This document shows, in pieces, positions 1 through 12,291 of a DNA stretch of 64,000 bases; within the stretch, counting starts at the first letter, position 1, and the number at the start of each line of letters is the position of its first letter. The stretch is from Heterobilharzia americana (taxonomy: Eukaryota > Platyhelminthes > Trematoda > Strigeidida > Schistosomatidae), in NCBI GenBank assembly GCA_944470555.2, contig OX104132.1, positions 4,783,755-4,847,754 of the forward strand. Reading direction: 5' to 3'. The notes beneath the pieces were generated by a model. It searched no databases. It was given only the letters and a program-made list of their open reading frames with translations, and was not told where the DNA came from. Made by a program: the position numbers and the translations under genes.

Positions 1-2488
1 TCTCATTTTGTCCAGTAGACCTAGAATGACTGACTGAAAGAAACAGCCACACGGTAGACAATAATGCTGAACCTTGCAAACTCATAAATTCTTCTAGGAC
101 TCTACATGATGCATGCGCTAGTGTTGCCAATACCACTAAGATAGGTAGGTTTTTAGTCCAACCACTGCAGTCATATTGATTGGCATTCGCCGAAGTCACC
201 TCATCGACTCAAGTGCAGGCAAACAAGAATGGAAATAAAATTATCCGTAAGATATACGTCCGTTTGATTGCATCCGTCTCTTTATGTTCTAACTCAACGA
301 ATGACACTGTACTGTGTTTGCTACGTAGATTAAATTACTGACATAACCCTTTCCTGTTCTTTGATGTACAAGCAATAAACAATAAATGCAACCAGACTTG
401 TTTATACCTTATGTTGCATGTCACTAGCGAGTAGCTGAATTGTAACATCGAACTCTTCTGAGGTTGTGAATTGTCAGGAAATTTTTCAACTGGCTGCTCA
501 TGTGAGTTGTGACAATGCCGAAGTCTTTTTTAAAAAAATGTTAAGTTTCTCACACAGTCAAGTGGTAATTTATAAATTGTCTTCAACAGTATTTGCCTCC
601 ACTCCAACTGATGCTCTAACGTGAATTCTTATAAGGTAAAGCCTTCCTGAAAACACAGTAAATTACGAGCACAAGACAAAATCACTGAGACTGGAGCGTG
701 AGCAAGCTAAGTGCGGCAAGATGGTCACTTCGGTTTTGATTTTTACTTAAATGGACACTGCAATGGCTGGTGGAATTCGCATACTGCCTCGCTACTTTTA
801 AACTACTGGCGCACGATGATCGACTGGTGACTATGCACGACAGATGTTGAAACATCCATGGCAAATTACCGAAGATCATTGGAAACGTAAGCGCCATCAT
901 TTTCATCACGACATGAAAACAATTTCCATCGTTTTTTAAAATTCTTTGAGCTCGAAGGCGTTCGGACTACCTGGAAATAGGGGAATTTCGCCGGTCAAAG
1001 AGCTTCCACGACAGCAGTTTCTTTTTCTTTGTGAATGTTGTCACGAAACATCTATCAGTTCAATGAATGACTGAAAGAATGAAAACCAGCAGAACTGAAA
1101 TAACTAGACCAAGAGATTTTGTGTATGCTTGATACTGTTATGAGTCTGTGAATCTTCTCGAAACTTCATCACTCGTCAGTAGTGTTTCACTGTTGTAATT
1201 ATCATTAAGAATTGTTAGTTGATAGTGCATTAGTGCATTGTCATCAGGCTGGGAAAACAAAACCATCGTCTTGGACAAAAATGGTTCCAAAAATTGCTTT
1301 AGAGTTGCTCAATGATAAATTGGCGCATAAAATGCTGGATCACAAAAGATTCTGTGCTGTCACTCTGTTGAAAAAATGGACAACAGATGTGGTAGGCGAA
1401 CTACAGATTGAAGGTTGCATGTGTATATGTGGCCAATATGGGTGGGTTTAGGTCATTCCCTTCTCGACAATTATAACCCCATTTCACGGGAAGGAATTCT
1501 GCGATGGAACATTCTTTGCTGTTTTCCATATTCCACAGAACAGCAAGCAATGCCAGGTAAGCGTTACCCAGAACCAAAGTTCATGGCTGGAAAGAAGGCG
1601 AAAGTAAATTGATTGTGAGTCCCATTCTTCTATATTTAGCAGTAATACAGTGGACAAAGTAAGAGCGTTCAGGGTGACTCGCTACATCAAAGCCAAACGT
1701 CTAGATGCAGAACCTTAGGCACAACTGAAGCTGTTTGCTATTTGGGTGCGAGAACTGCTCGAACCACCTTCAGTTTGACACAGAATGAATGTGGTTAGGT
1801 TAGTGCACACACGGTGCTTTGTGTTACAAACCATTACAGGAGCAGCAGTATTTCATTGCTCGTCATTTATCGCTTGTCATGTAAGTTATCAGCAGATATT
1901 TGCCGATTAATAGTCCTCGATATTAGTTCCCTCCTGAAGTTTCCTGTAGTTATTTTACAGCCTTGTACTATCTATGCTACTGCATGACGCTTTAGAGGTG
2001 CCAGTCTACAAAGTCCCTACTATAATTTTAAAGTAGCGAAAATATCGCTAACGAGGTTGGTTAATCGACAGGTTGAATGATATTTATCGCATCTGCATAC
2101 AAAACGGAAATCTGGAAGAATAAAATAGGGATCTCAGAGACAGACATGAAATCATTCCAACAGAGACTGCTTTCTTGTAGTCGGCATATAGTAATGGAAT
2201 AATTATATTATTTATTCATAGATTTCTTGATTTGATGATAAACTTATATTTGCTTATTCGGTAAACAGTTCTGTATCACTGTCTTCCAAGCATTGATATA
2301 AAGACCTACCGCCCTCAGACTCAATTCGTGATCCTACGAATTACGGCAACAGGAAAGATAAAGGAACACCAAGTACCTTAACAGTGAACTGTCACTTGGA
2401 CATTGAATGTAGGCCATGCGAAATCAAGGAACACCAACTCCACCTCTTGGGGAAGGAGTCAAGTAGCTTTACCATCAATAGGTTCATT

Positions 2489-2509
2489 GTATGTGTGTGT
2501 GTGTGTGTG
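2489..2509. repeat. (TG)n microsatellite
   Basis: A short TG dinucleotide run on the plus strand. Its mirror copy, an AC run, is at about 50731-50750 in the right arm. It has no coding context. Confidence 0.85.
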
Positions 2510-4175
2510 AGGAGAATTCTGATCATTTTGGCCACTGAGACTGATCTTCACTCGGTGAATTACAGAATAACTGTCTGGTTCATGCCAATCCCCGATATCC
2601 GGTAGGTTGTTGTCACCAAACACAATGGTGACAGTGCTCTTTGATATTGGATAGAACGTCAACATGGACCACTCGATTTGTGCACAGGTCGCAAAATATC
2701 ACGTAGTCTAGCAGTATGCCGGTATGTTCCAACCAGGAAGATTATTGGATGACTCGATAAATTAGATTTGTCTGTAAAATGAATGCCTCAGTTCACTTAG
2801 CTGATGAGCTGTAATCGACACAAGTGAAAGATCTATACGCAACCATGTGACCTAGGTGTTTCCACTGAGATGTGCTGCAGAGTTTCAGGACTTTCCATTC
2901 CTACATGTTCCGAACAACCGATTTTTACAACACTCATCGCAACTAAGTTGATGTTCAACTTTACAACAGACACGGTAATTACTATAAATGCATATTATAT
3001 CAACAAGAATCTTGTTACAGATTTTACCCTGTGACTCATTCAGTAAAGCATAAGGCTGACAGTTATCTTTCAGACATTATATGAGGCGAGGTTGCCTGAA
3101 GTACTCTGTTTAATTATACGTTTTGTTATTATCATCCTTACCTCCAGTCAAGACTGACTATGCTTCGACGGTGAAACGTGTTCTACAAAGTATTAGTTGA
3201 AGACTTGTTTGAATATCAAACAAGTTTTTCTCTGAATACTGGGATGTACTCAAAGGTAGAAGTAAAGTTGTCTCCTCTCACTGTTTATAGTGCTCAGTAA
3301 ATGTGTATACACAGAGTGGAAGAACGTGCCGTAATTGTATCATCACAGAAAGTATCGGCTGAATCAGAAATCCGCTTAAGTTAAGCTCACAATGTATGTC
3401 CATAGTATCAGCGTTTTATGTCTGTAGACAAGTACTGAGTTTAACTTCCAGATATAAGCGCATCGACGTTGAATTATCTTCTTGTTGTGCAGAAATGCAT
3501 TGACACATGCGGGCCTACAGAGTGTTTCATATCATTACACTGCATTAAAATGCTAGCATTTTATTTTCCTTCATTCATGAAGAACGGAAGATCGTCGACT
3601 AACCGTTCATGCAGATTGTGTGAAGTCAAAAATTTCGACTTACAGAAACTGTTGTTTTGTCACTGGGCCAAGTGAATCATCACACATCGGTTTCAACCCA
3701 CATATTTTTTAGGTGGGAATAGGTGATTGTAATTCCCAAAACATTGAGTTTTATATCATGTTCCTAGGACCGAATGTATCCGGATAAATGCAAATGTTCA
3801 TGGAGCGATCGAAAGAAGGAGTAGAAGGTAGCCGTCCTCCAAGTAATTCCTAATCAACCAAAAAACAATAACTGGGCCAAATCGGGTCACAACAGAGAGC
3901 TGGTTTTACCCCATCAAAGACCCTCCTCCTTTTAGTGTCAGGCAACAAAATGTGACGTTTGGACAAGGCTAAAAGTCATTTGGAGAACAATCAGTATGGA
4001 ATCTGAATTTCCCCCCTTCTGTGTTGTACTGATACAGGGGATTTCATAAAGCTAGATGTTTAAATATTTACGGTACAGGCTGATTATGATGACCTCCACG
4101 TTAACACTACTAATCAATCTCCTTCTGAGATTATTGAGTAACAGACAGCTGACATTTTTCAGTACAACAGCATTC

Positions 4176-4967
4176 TGATTATTGTCATTATTGTTATTTG
4201 TCCTAGTAGATTATAGGGATTCAGTAGCACGTCTCCAGTGCACTCTGTTCTGCAAAATCTTTTGAACTGGCTCCATGACTGCCCAGAAGCTCTCATTTCT
4301 TCATCACACGATCTCCTCCATCTCACCCTCACCATGGACGCCCAACTCGTTGTTTCCCATCTGGGTTCCACTCGATCATTTGGCCTGGCGCGTGATGTTC
4401 GCAGTTGGCCTTCTCAGTGTATGCCCAATCGAATCCATCTCCACTTTATTCTGCATAGTTGTTGGGCGATAGGTTCTTGGTTGTATCGTTACCAGAGTGG
4501 TTTCCTAGTTGCTTATTCTTTCTGGCCATCTGAGCTTCAGTATCGAGCCAGCGTAGGCAGCTGTTGATGAACGGAAATGCTTTTCGTGACACGCCAAGTT
4601 TCTGAACCATATAACAGCACTTACTTGACATTGGTGTTGAAAATCCGGATCTTGTTCTTTGTGTTGAGTGCAGTAGATCTCCACACTGGTTTCAGATTAG
4701 TGAAACCCTGTCTTGCTGTCTTTCCAATCCCGGTTTTGACATCCTCGTCTGTGTCGCCTGCAGTTGAAACGATGCTGCCTGGCGAGGTGTAGGTGAAAGA
4801 GACAACTTCCTTTAGGTGTCTCCCGTTGATGGTGATTAGTGCTTCTTGTTGTTGTTGGTGGTGGTGATGTCTGGGTATCTTCATCACCTCCGTCTTCTCT
4901 ACATTCACTTGAAGTTCCTTTTTTGCTGCCTTGCCTCTTCTGTCAACTTGTTGGATTTCGCCTGTAG
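4176..4967 (-). mobile_element. RTE-type LINE, 3' end only (mirror of 48271-49062)
   Basis: Read on the minus strand, this encodes the C-terminal part of an RTE reverse transcriptase: the segment with KTEVMKIP, a His/Gln run, NGRHLKEVVSFTY, and the stretch leading to the LINE stop. It then ends in an AT-rich tail of AAT/ACA type near 4176-4200. A 95-codon ORF (4621-4908) is a remnant. The 5' side stops at 4967, where the inverted-repeat arm ends. The mirror copy continues another 450 bp upstream into the RT palm, so this copy was truncated by the duplication breakpoint and not by incomplete reverse transcription. Confidence 0.85.
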
Positions 4968-7455
4968 TGCGCGTTCAATCGGTGCATAGCTTATCTCTCA
5001 AGTCCCTGTCGACTGGCTAGAATTTCGAATATGTATGTGTGTGTGATGTTGAAATTAAGCTAACATATGTAATTGAAATGTCTATTTTTTCACTATCTAC
5101 CCCACATCATATTGTTGATTCTATCCAGTATAGTTAGGTAGTTCACTGAATAACCTCCATCAAGCATCACCATATGTGCCTCCGGAAATCCAGCTGTGCA
5201 GTCAGCAAAGTACTGTCTAAGTTGCCTTTGTAACTAACCAGCCAGTTAGTTGATTAGGTTATATCGCGAATGTTTGGCACCTGGAAATTGAAGATTTTAG
5301 AACATTAGATAATGACTGATTTGACACTTAGTGACAGCCATTTATATGCAGCAGGCCAAACTGAGGTTTATACTCGTTCAAATGTCGTTCTACTTGCTTT
5401 CTGCTCACTCACTCACTCACTCAATAAGGTGCCGGATGGTGTATTACCTACGAGATGACTTGAATATGAGTTTGAAATTCACCTGCAAAATCTTGGTTTC
5501 GAAAAATAATCCCACCTCGTTTCATTTTCGCTCGCTAAATTATTGGGCAAAGTGTCCTTACCCGTCAGCCCACTCCTACACTGGGCTGAAACGGATTCAG
5601 AAATAACCCCATTACGTCAACCAACACATGTAAAATGCCACATCTATAGCAATCGGTGAGTTTTCAGATAGACTGAATAACTCAGAGACTTTCGTCTACA
5701 TCTACAAATTGAATACTACTGAGTTTCTATAAAAGAAGAATTCAGTGCTCACCGTCCGCAAAAAGGGAATCAAATTTTCAGTCAAACATATAAGTTCATC
5801 GATAGGTTCAAGGTGCCACACTTCATCGTGGTAGTATACCAACAAAAGGTTGATCGATTGGAAAAACTCATATTAATGTAGACAACCAAATGAAAGGGAA
5901 TTTAAAAATCATTCTTATTCAAAGCATTCAGGTTTTAGAAGATATCAAAGAGAGAATATATCTCCCGCACTGTGTGGCCTAGTTTCATTCATGTTGCCTA
6001 CTGTCTCCCTCACTACTAAGCCCTGGCATCTTGGAGATATCAGCCATCCAGACAGTCCTAATCCCACTATCTTGGAAAATCAGCACCACTGGATGACCGA
6101 CTGACTCAACTGGCGAAGAAAAATAATAGTAATAATGATAGTGACAATAATAAACTGATAAAAACTATTTGAACTGATTTTCAGATAGTAAAATGATTAG
6201 AAAAGCGGTTCTAACAATTCAGATTGTGACTTAAATCAACCGGTATAAGAGTAGGTAGGTTAAAGTAATCTACACCAGTTTCCCTCACTCACCATTTTCA
6301 GACAGTTCAGTTATAACCATTATTGACTCCAGGTTGGTATTCATTATGGACTGATGTCAATTAGGGGAACAGTGGGTGCCTGTGAGCACTGGAATGTTGT
6401 TTTGTCTCATTATGGGACTCCTCAGCAGTGCACATCCATGACTTCGCCTGGGAGTGAATTCATTATGTGAAATAATAATGCTAATTATCACTCACCACAA
6501 GTCAAAAAATGTTGCTCGGAATTCTCACCAACCCCAGTAACACGGAAACTCACTTTTCTGCAGGTTTTGCTTTGACAGAATAAAAATCCTGTACTTTACT
6601 CACTTTAAGTACACATTCGATGCCAAATTTCGTGATGAGATACGGGCCTTTGTGTAGCGGAACAAACAGAATCAGTGAGGAAAGACACACATCTTCAACA
6701 CAGAATACATTCTCTTTTTATTCATCGAAACCATGGCTCAAATATGGGACGAATCTCTGTATTAAAACATTTTGACGAATTTAGCTGAGGGCAGACTGAA
6801 GTAACATTCTTGTATTCTGTGATCATCACTAGGCTACTGACTGATTGAACCGATAATTCTGTAGTCACCGCCTGAATAACGCACAACTTCTCAGGCTTCC
6901 TCAATTTGTGTCCGCTCTTGTTGCTGTTGTTTGTAACCAAATGTGAACTTGTTCATCTTGAAGTGATGATAATGACACCATGGATAAGATACCAGAGAAT
7001 ACTGGTTTGCCAATCTAAGGTTAACTGAACTAGTCAGACTATCACCCTTATCAACGACAGTGCAACCATTCGGATATCAGATGAACTTAATCCATCCATC
7101 CGTAATTCTGTTTTCGAAATTGTTGATTTCCTAATAAGCTTCGTTCATGTGCAAATGGACAATCCAGTTTAATAAATAACACTCTGAACCCAAAATAATG
7201 TATTAAGGGAACAGTCATCAAAATTCTTGAAATGAATATGCCGTTTGGTGATGTAGACGCACACAGATGAAAATGGTTTTAAACAGTAGATTGTTGAACG
7301 TAACATGGGAACTCATTTCACTTATATGAATTACTTTTGAAAGTGGTGCTCAATTCCAGTGACTTTGACGCACACTGTTGTCAGTAAGTTATTTTTGAGA
7401 TTTATTCTATACCGTTTGCATCCTCTAATTGGATGATCAATAAGCGGATGTTCCG
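4968..7455. other. No gene recognised
   Basis: AT-rich sequence with no ORF resembling a known family. A short CACT repeat lies near 5405-5424. An AATAATAGT-like run at about 6119-6155 could be the tail of a decayed plus-strand retroposon, but nothing upstream of it is recognisable. Confidence 0.5.
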
Positions 7456-8040
7456 CAGATGAAAATGTCAAAGCCAGGATTAGATAGACAGCAAGATGGG
7501 CCATCCTGCATTAGTCTGAAATCAGTGTGGACATCTACCACACTGCACCCCACTGGAATCGGCAGAAACAACAAGATCCGGATTTTCAACACTAATGCCA
7601 GTCAAGTCAGTACTTCCATGTGATGGTTCAGAGACCTAGCGCGTTGAGAAAAGCATTCCCAACTAACTGAAGACATACATCGACAGCTGCCACCCACGCT
7701 CGTTCGATAATGAAGATCAGATGCCAGAATAATTAGAATAAGCAACAAGGAACTCACTCTAGCAACGAACCAACCGACCAATAACTTATAACCCAACAGA
7801 TGTACAGAAGAAGAGAGTGGAGATGGATTGGATTGGACATGTAGTGAGAAGACCATTTGCGGACATTACGTGTCAGGCCAGGTCGTCAAGTGGAACTGAA
7901 AGGGGAAACGGCGAGTTGCGTGTCCGAGGGTGACATGGAGGAGATGGTGCGAGGAAGACATGTAAGCTTCTGGGTAGTCGTGGAGTCAGGTTGAAGAGAC
8001 TACAGAGAGCAGAGTGAAATGGTGACGTGCTACTGAAGCC
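7456..8040 (+). mobile_element. Decayed RTE-type LINE 3' end (direct copy of 43381-43965)
   Basis: The sequence runs from the RT C-terminal region (the part equivalent to DEDVKVRIG, then the thumb and tail region) to the family's 3' end, seen as the CTATGTTCCACTAGGAACCC-like motif here altered to a CTAATGTTCCACTGGGAACC form. It is frameshifted throughout. It is nearly base-for-base the same as 43381-43965, including the same aberrant bases, so the two are copies of one degenerate remnant rather than two independent insertions. The left copy lacks the AAT-rich tail and ends in AAGGAAAAGTGATGATAG. Confidence 0.8.
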
Positions 8041-8984
8041 TAATGTTCCACTGGGAACCCCAAGGAAAAGTGATGATAGCAAATAGATGATTCACGAACT
8101 GCACGACGCACGTTGAAACTTATCTTCAGACACCCTGCAGTTGAGCCTAACCTCAAGCGGGTGAAACAACTATCTTGTGTTTAGATCACTCTGATTTGGT
8201 TAGCTGATGAGATCTACGTGTCAGCCTGGATGGTGTTTTGTGACTCAAGTTGTTCAGTATCAGCATATTTCAATAGTTTGCATACATATACCACGCTGTT
8301 ATATAAAATCAGGTTTATTCTGAGGAAGACTGATTAATTTTCATCTTGATACCAATTCCACATTGCCCTGTCAGTGAATAACACTTCACCAAAGCGATGC
8401 TTTTGTACACACAAGTTTGACTGCAGTCAACGGATTGCTGCTGTCTCTATATAACCAGGAGTCTACTATTGCCACTTTGTTGATTGGCTACGTGGAAGCG
8501 GTGTTTCAGTCGATGACAAACCTTGTGGAGCATATATCCGCCAGTGTCACTTCTGTATGGCTTGTCACCTCTTAGTGACAAGCTTTTCGGTACATTGGAT
8601 AGGCTGTTGTGATGTGAGGTATCACTGCGATTATTTTGTGATCAAGGTTCATCTTTTTAAGTGATGGTCTGATGAACACGTTCTGCTCCCAGCACAATTG
8701 TTTCACTCCGTCTTTCACTGTCTGAATCTAAAATAACTATTACTGAACAGAGTTTTCCAAGTTCTCACTGTAGCTCTTCCCTTTTTATCAAAGTTCCAAC
8801 CACCTTGAGCTGTAGCCATGCTTTTGGCTCACATCCACATCACGTAATATTCTCCTTGTTTATTGACCGATTTTATGGTTTGGCGTTTCATCCTGCAAAA
8901 AGTGAACTTCACTTCTTCACACTTGCTGTTCAAAATGGTTGAAATCAGTGAGTATTGCAATTGGCGGTGACAGCATCTAGAAAG
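8041..8984. other. No gene recognised
   Basis: I see no coding signal. On the minus strand this should be where an integrase would follow the RNase H remnant at 8985-9757, but I could not recognise an HHCC or DDE motif in it. Confidence 0.4.
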
Positions 8985-9757
8985 TCTGCACCTGCCACAT
9001 AGGGGTAGTGTAAACAAAAATATCCTTTTTTGAACTAAACGTTGTTAATAAGGGTCTGCGGTTCGTCAGTAAGGTAAACCATCATCCGTATGTCACTCTG
9101 TGGAACTTTTTGATTACAAAGATTATATATAAGGCTTCTTTTTCAGCCTGACTGCAACTAGGTTTTGTTGTGATCAGTGGTCGATAACCTTCTCAAAACC
9201 ATCTGGGAAAACGTGCGACGCTGTCACACCGATGCTATAATTTGAGGCATCATACGCATCTTTAATGAGCAGTGATGGGTCGCGGTGGGTGAGGTGCACC
9301 CCTTGGATAAGTGGACTGTTAATTTTATCGAATACTTGCCGGCAATCAGCCAAGTCCATTTTGCATTCTTCAATAACAGTACATTCAGACGGATCCCATG
9401 GCTATGAAGATAGGGTAAGAATGCCCTCTAATGATTCACTAGGTCCGGTAATGAACTTAGGGCTGTAACATCTTTCGGATGTGGTACATATTTTATCGCA
9501 TCTGGACTGGCTGCATCCGAGTGTCTTCCTTTCCTCTCTATACTCGGTCTGAGGTATTTAACGTTTTTTGCACAAAAGTCAAGTTTATCTGGCGGTTGCC
9601 AGTAGCTCTTATCCAGCAGTGCGCTCCAGAACCAGGTCACGGTTGTGCATTATATCCTCTTTGGTTTTCCACATGATGATTATGTCATCTAAGCGCACTG
9701 CTGAACCAGATAAATCATGAAGCATCGTATCTCATACTCGTTGGAATTTCGCCTGGG
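8985..9757 (-). pseudogene. Ty3/gypsy pol remnant: RT C-terminus and RNase H
   Basis: Minus-strand reading in shifting frames gives a reverse-transcriptase catalytic box with LDDIIIM near 9690 (the usual YLDD with Tyr changed to Arg). It then gives LDFCAKNVKYL and PHPKDVTAL (RT thumb and connection), SPLIQGVHLTHRDPSL, the RNase H start DASNYSIGV, and SCSQAEKEAL, KKFHRVTYG and a damaged TDHKPL equivalent. Stops and frameshifts occur near 9640, 9470 and 9040. The type is the K02A2.6-like group of gypsy elements, different from copies A and B. The missing upstream half of the RT is found on the same strand at 15060-15650, so this is probably one element split by the plus-strand sequence at 9760-15087. 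Confidence 0.75.
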
Positions 9758-9759
9758 GT

Positions 9760-11362
9760 ATTTTTGACGTCATCCAACGCTCAGACCTCTCATGTAAGTC
9801 CTAAAGTGATGCATAGCATAAAAACACATGGACCTCCTGTATTCTCGAAACCTAGGAGACTAGCGCCAGGTAAACTGAAAATCGCTAGGGCTGAATTTGA
9901 CTGTATGCTTCAGCTAGGCATCATTCGCCCTTCCAAGAGTCAGTGGGCTTCCCCGTTACATATGGTGCCCAAGAAAAATCAAGCAGACTGGCCACCATGT
10001 GGGCGCTACACAAACAAACCCTTCCTGACAATTACCCAGTTCCGCATATTCAGGATTTCACCAACCATCTCTCAGGTGCCACTATATTCACTAAAATAGA
10101 CCTAGTCCGCGCATATCACAACATTCCGGTGGCCGGAGAAGACGTTCCAAAGACAGCCATCACCACCCCATTTGGTTTATGCGAATTTGTGCGGACGCCT
10201 TTTGGCCTTCGGAATGCTGCACAAACCTTCCAGCGGTATATGGACGATCTTCTACGGGACTTACCGTTTGCCAAAGCATACATTGACGACCTACTAATTG
10301 CCAGCCCGGGCATAGACACAAATGAGAGTCACATACGGGCCGTCTTACAACGGCATGAGCATAAATCAAAGTAAGTGTGTATTCGGAGTTGCGAACATTC
10401 AATTCTTAGGACATATGATTAATGGAGATGGAATATCAGCATTGCCAAAAGAGGTGGAGGCTATCAACCAGTACCCACTACACACCTCTATAACGCAACC
10501 AAGGGGTTTTCTTGGTCTAATTCATTTTTATCGTAGATTCGTACCATGTTGTGCGCGTCGCATGAAACCCCTAACCGACGCCTTAAGAGAAAATCCTAAG
10601 GACTTTAAGCTCCCTACAGAAACGACTGAGGCTGTCAACAAATTGAAAATGGCTGTAACAAAGGCTACAACTCTAAAATACCCTGATGTTAGTGTACCAT
10701 TAGCAGTGATGGCCGATGCTTCTGACAAGGCTGTGGGAGCAGCACTCAGTCAGTGTGTGGACAGACAATGGCAACCAGTGGCATTCTTTTCAAAACGCCT
10801 CTCTCCACCCGAAACTCGGCATTCGACGTTTGGTCGAGAACTGTTAGCGATCTTTTTAGCAATTAGGCATTTCGGTCACATGGAGGAAGACAGGACATTT
10901 ACGGTCTACATGGACCATAAACCTTTAACTTATGCGCTAAATGCAAAGCCTGATAGGTACTCACCACTTGAAATTCGTCACCTTGATTTTATATCGCAAT
11001 TTACTAGCAATATGAGACATGTTAAAGGTGCACAAAATTGCATGGCGGACGCTCTGTCTCGAATTAACGTAAGCACTATTCATCAATCTACTATAGATTT
11101 CAAGTCTTCAGCATCAGAGCAAGAAACAGATGAAGAATTGAGAAATTCGCTTCCGAGCAGTAGTTGTAACTTGAAACTTGAGCAGCTACCTTCACCCATA
11201 GATGACAGACTCATTTACTGTGACACGGCAAGAGATTCACCTAGACCTTATGTGCCCAAAAACATGAGGAAGTTAGTATTCAACAACTTTTACTCTTTGT
11301 CACACCCTGGAGCAAAGGCCTGTACGAAACTAATTGCTGATAGATATATTTGGCCCAACTTA
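9760..11362 (+). pseudogene. Ty3/gypsy pol (copy C): RT and RNase H part
   Basis: Frame changes near 9950-10000 and 10320-10370 break the reading. It begins at the RT N-terminus (PPVFSKPRRLAPGKLK, then [19 protein letters not shown]) with no LTR, Gag or protease before it. RT continues with [30 protein letters not shown] and an intact catalytic [10 protein letters not shown] (about 10275-10310). RNase H follows with MADASDKAVGAAL, FGRELLAIF, MDHKPLTYAL and MADALSRI. The start of the integrase zinc region (HPGAKACTKLIADRYIWP) leads to the insertion point at 11363-11373. The protein resembles copies A and B but is clearly diverged from them. It continues at 12292. Confidence 0.9.
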
Positions 11363-12199
11363 CGGCGCAATGTGACGGGGATACGCTGGACTGTGGAAAA
11401 GAACCTAGAAGATCTAGATTTCGCCGATGACTTATGCCTAATGTCACACAAACTTGAAGATCTGCAGGCAAAAACTAACAAGTTGATAGAAGAGGCAGCG
11501 AAGACGGGACTTCAGGTAAATATAGAGAAGACAGAAGTGATGAAGATACCGCACCACCACCACCACCACCAACAACAACAACAAACTCCAATCACCACCA
11601 ACGGGAGAAACTTGAAGGGAGTAACCTCCTTCACCTATCTAGGAAGCACTGTCTCAACTACAGGCGGGACGGACGAGGACGTCAAAGTCAGAATCGGAAA
11701 AGCAAGACAGGCGTTCATTAGCCTGAAACCAGTCTGGAGATCTTCTGCACTGCACTCAGCATGTGGAACAAGATACGGTTGTTCAACATCAACGTCAAGT
11801 CAGTGCTTCTGTATGGCTCAGAGACTTGGCGCGTCACGAAAGGGATTTCCAATAAACTACAGACATTCATCAACAACTGCTTACGCTCACTCGCTACTGA
11901 AGATCAGATGGATTGCCAGAAAGAATAAGCAACAAGGAACTCTGGGAACGAACCAACCAAGAACCTATCACGCAACAAATATGCAGGAGGAAGTGGAGAT
12001 GAATTGGGCATGCACTGAGAAGGCCGACTGGGGACATCACGCGTCAGGCCCTAGAGTGGAATCCCCATGGGAAGCGATGAGTTGGACGTCCGAGGGTGAC
12101 ATGGAGGAGATCGTGCGAGGAGGAAACGAGAGCTTGTGGGCTGTCGCGGAACCAGGTTCAAAAGATCTCAGAGAACAGAGGTCACTGGAGACGTGCTAG
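10322..12199 (+). pseudogene. Chimeric 625-codon ORF: gypsy RT/RNase H fused to RTE reverse transcriptase
   Basis: One uninterrupted frame runs from gypsy RT (residues about 1-100), through gypsy RNase H (about 130-250) and the start of the integrase HHCC region (about 320-350). It then passes directly into an RTE LINE from about residue 353 (IRWTVEKNLEDLDFADDLC). The RTE part keeps its catalytic FADD, the helix LMSHKLEDLQAKTNKL, a run of six His and five Gln, and the LINE C-terminus. The junction coincides with the 5' end of a truncated LINE insertion. The fusion is most simply an accident of reading frame, and there is no evidence that it is expressed. Confidence 0.85.
11363..11373 (+). repeat. 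Target-site duplication, left copy
   Basis: CGGCGCAATGT here and CGGAGCAATGT at 12281-12291 flank the RTE insertion, with one mismatch over 11 bases. Removing the insert lets the gypsy integrase zinc region read on in register, which supports the boundary. Confidence 0.75.
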
Positions 12200-12233
12200 T
12201 GAAGCCCTATGTTCCACTAGGAACCCAAGGGAC

Positions 12234-12280
<47 letters not shown>
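11374..12280 (+). mobile_element. 5'-truncated RTE-type LINE inserted in gypsy copy C
   Basis: About 0.9 kb of RTE 3' end. It carries the RT catalytic FADD region, the KTEVMKIP segment with the His/Gln codon run, the C-terminus, the 3' signature TATGTTCCACTAGGAACCC, and a long (TAA)n tail at about 12234-12279. Its coding sequence is open, and it is nearly identical to the RTE at 44367-47635, so the insertion is fairly young. A target-site duplication flanks it. The tail of simple TAA repeats and the short 3' UTR are typical of the RTE clade. Confidence 0.9.
12234..12279 (+). repeat. (TAA)n tail of the RTE insertion
   Basis: A near-perfect TAA trinucleotide run directly after the LINE 3' signature. 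It is the longest such tail in the window. Confidence 0.9.
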
Positions 12281-12291
12281 CGGAGCAATGT

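Larger units (their letters stand above)
1..4967. repeat. Left arm of a long inverted repeat (at least 4.97 kb)
   Basis: This arm is the reverse complement of 48271-53239. Matching short ORFs, the TG run and an RTE tail all recur in mirror positions whose coordinates sum to 53238-53240. The sum shifts by one base twice, so there are two single-base length differences; one lies in the T/A run near 532. A few substitutions are visible, for example near 4789 and 4949. The arm begins at or before base 1 of the window, so its outer end is unknown. Its inner end, at 4967, falls abruptly inside an RTE LINE. Apart from that LINE (4176-4967) and a TG run, I see no gene in it. Confidence 0.95.

Noticed and set aside
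682..909. Short ORFs repeated perfectly in both arms (for example 682-909 with 52330-52557, and 1212-1451 with 51788-52027), which look conserved
   Set aside because: They are identical because the arms are duplicates. No family resemblance, and they have no independent evidence of selection.
2489..2509. TG run as Z-DNA or a regulatory element
   Set aside because: Too short and without a nearby gene; listed only as a microsatellite.
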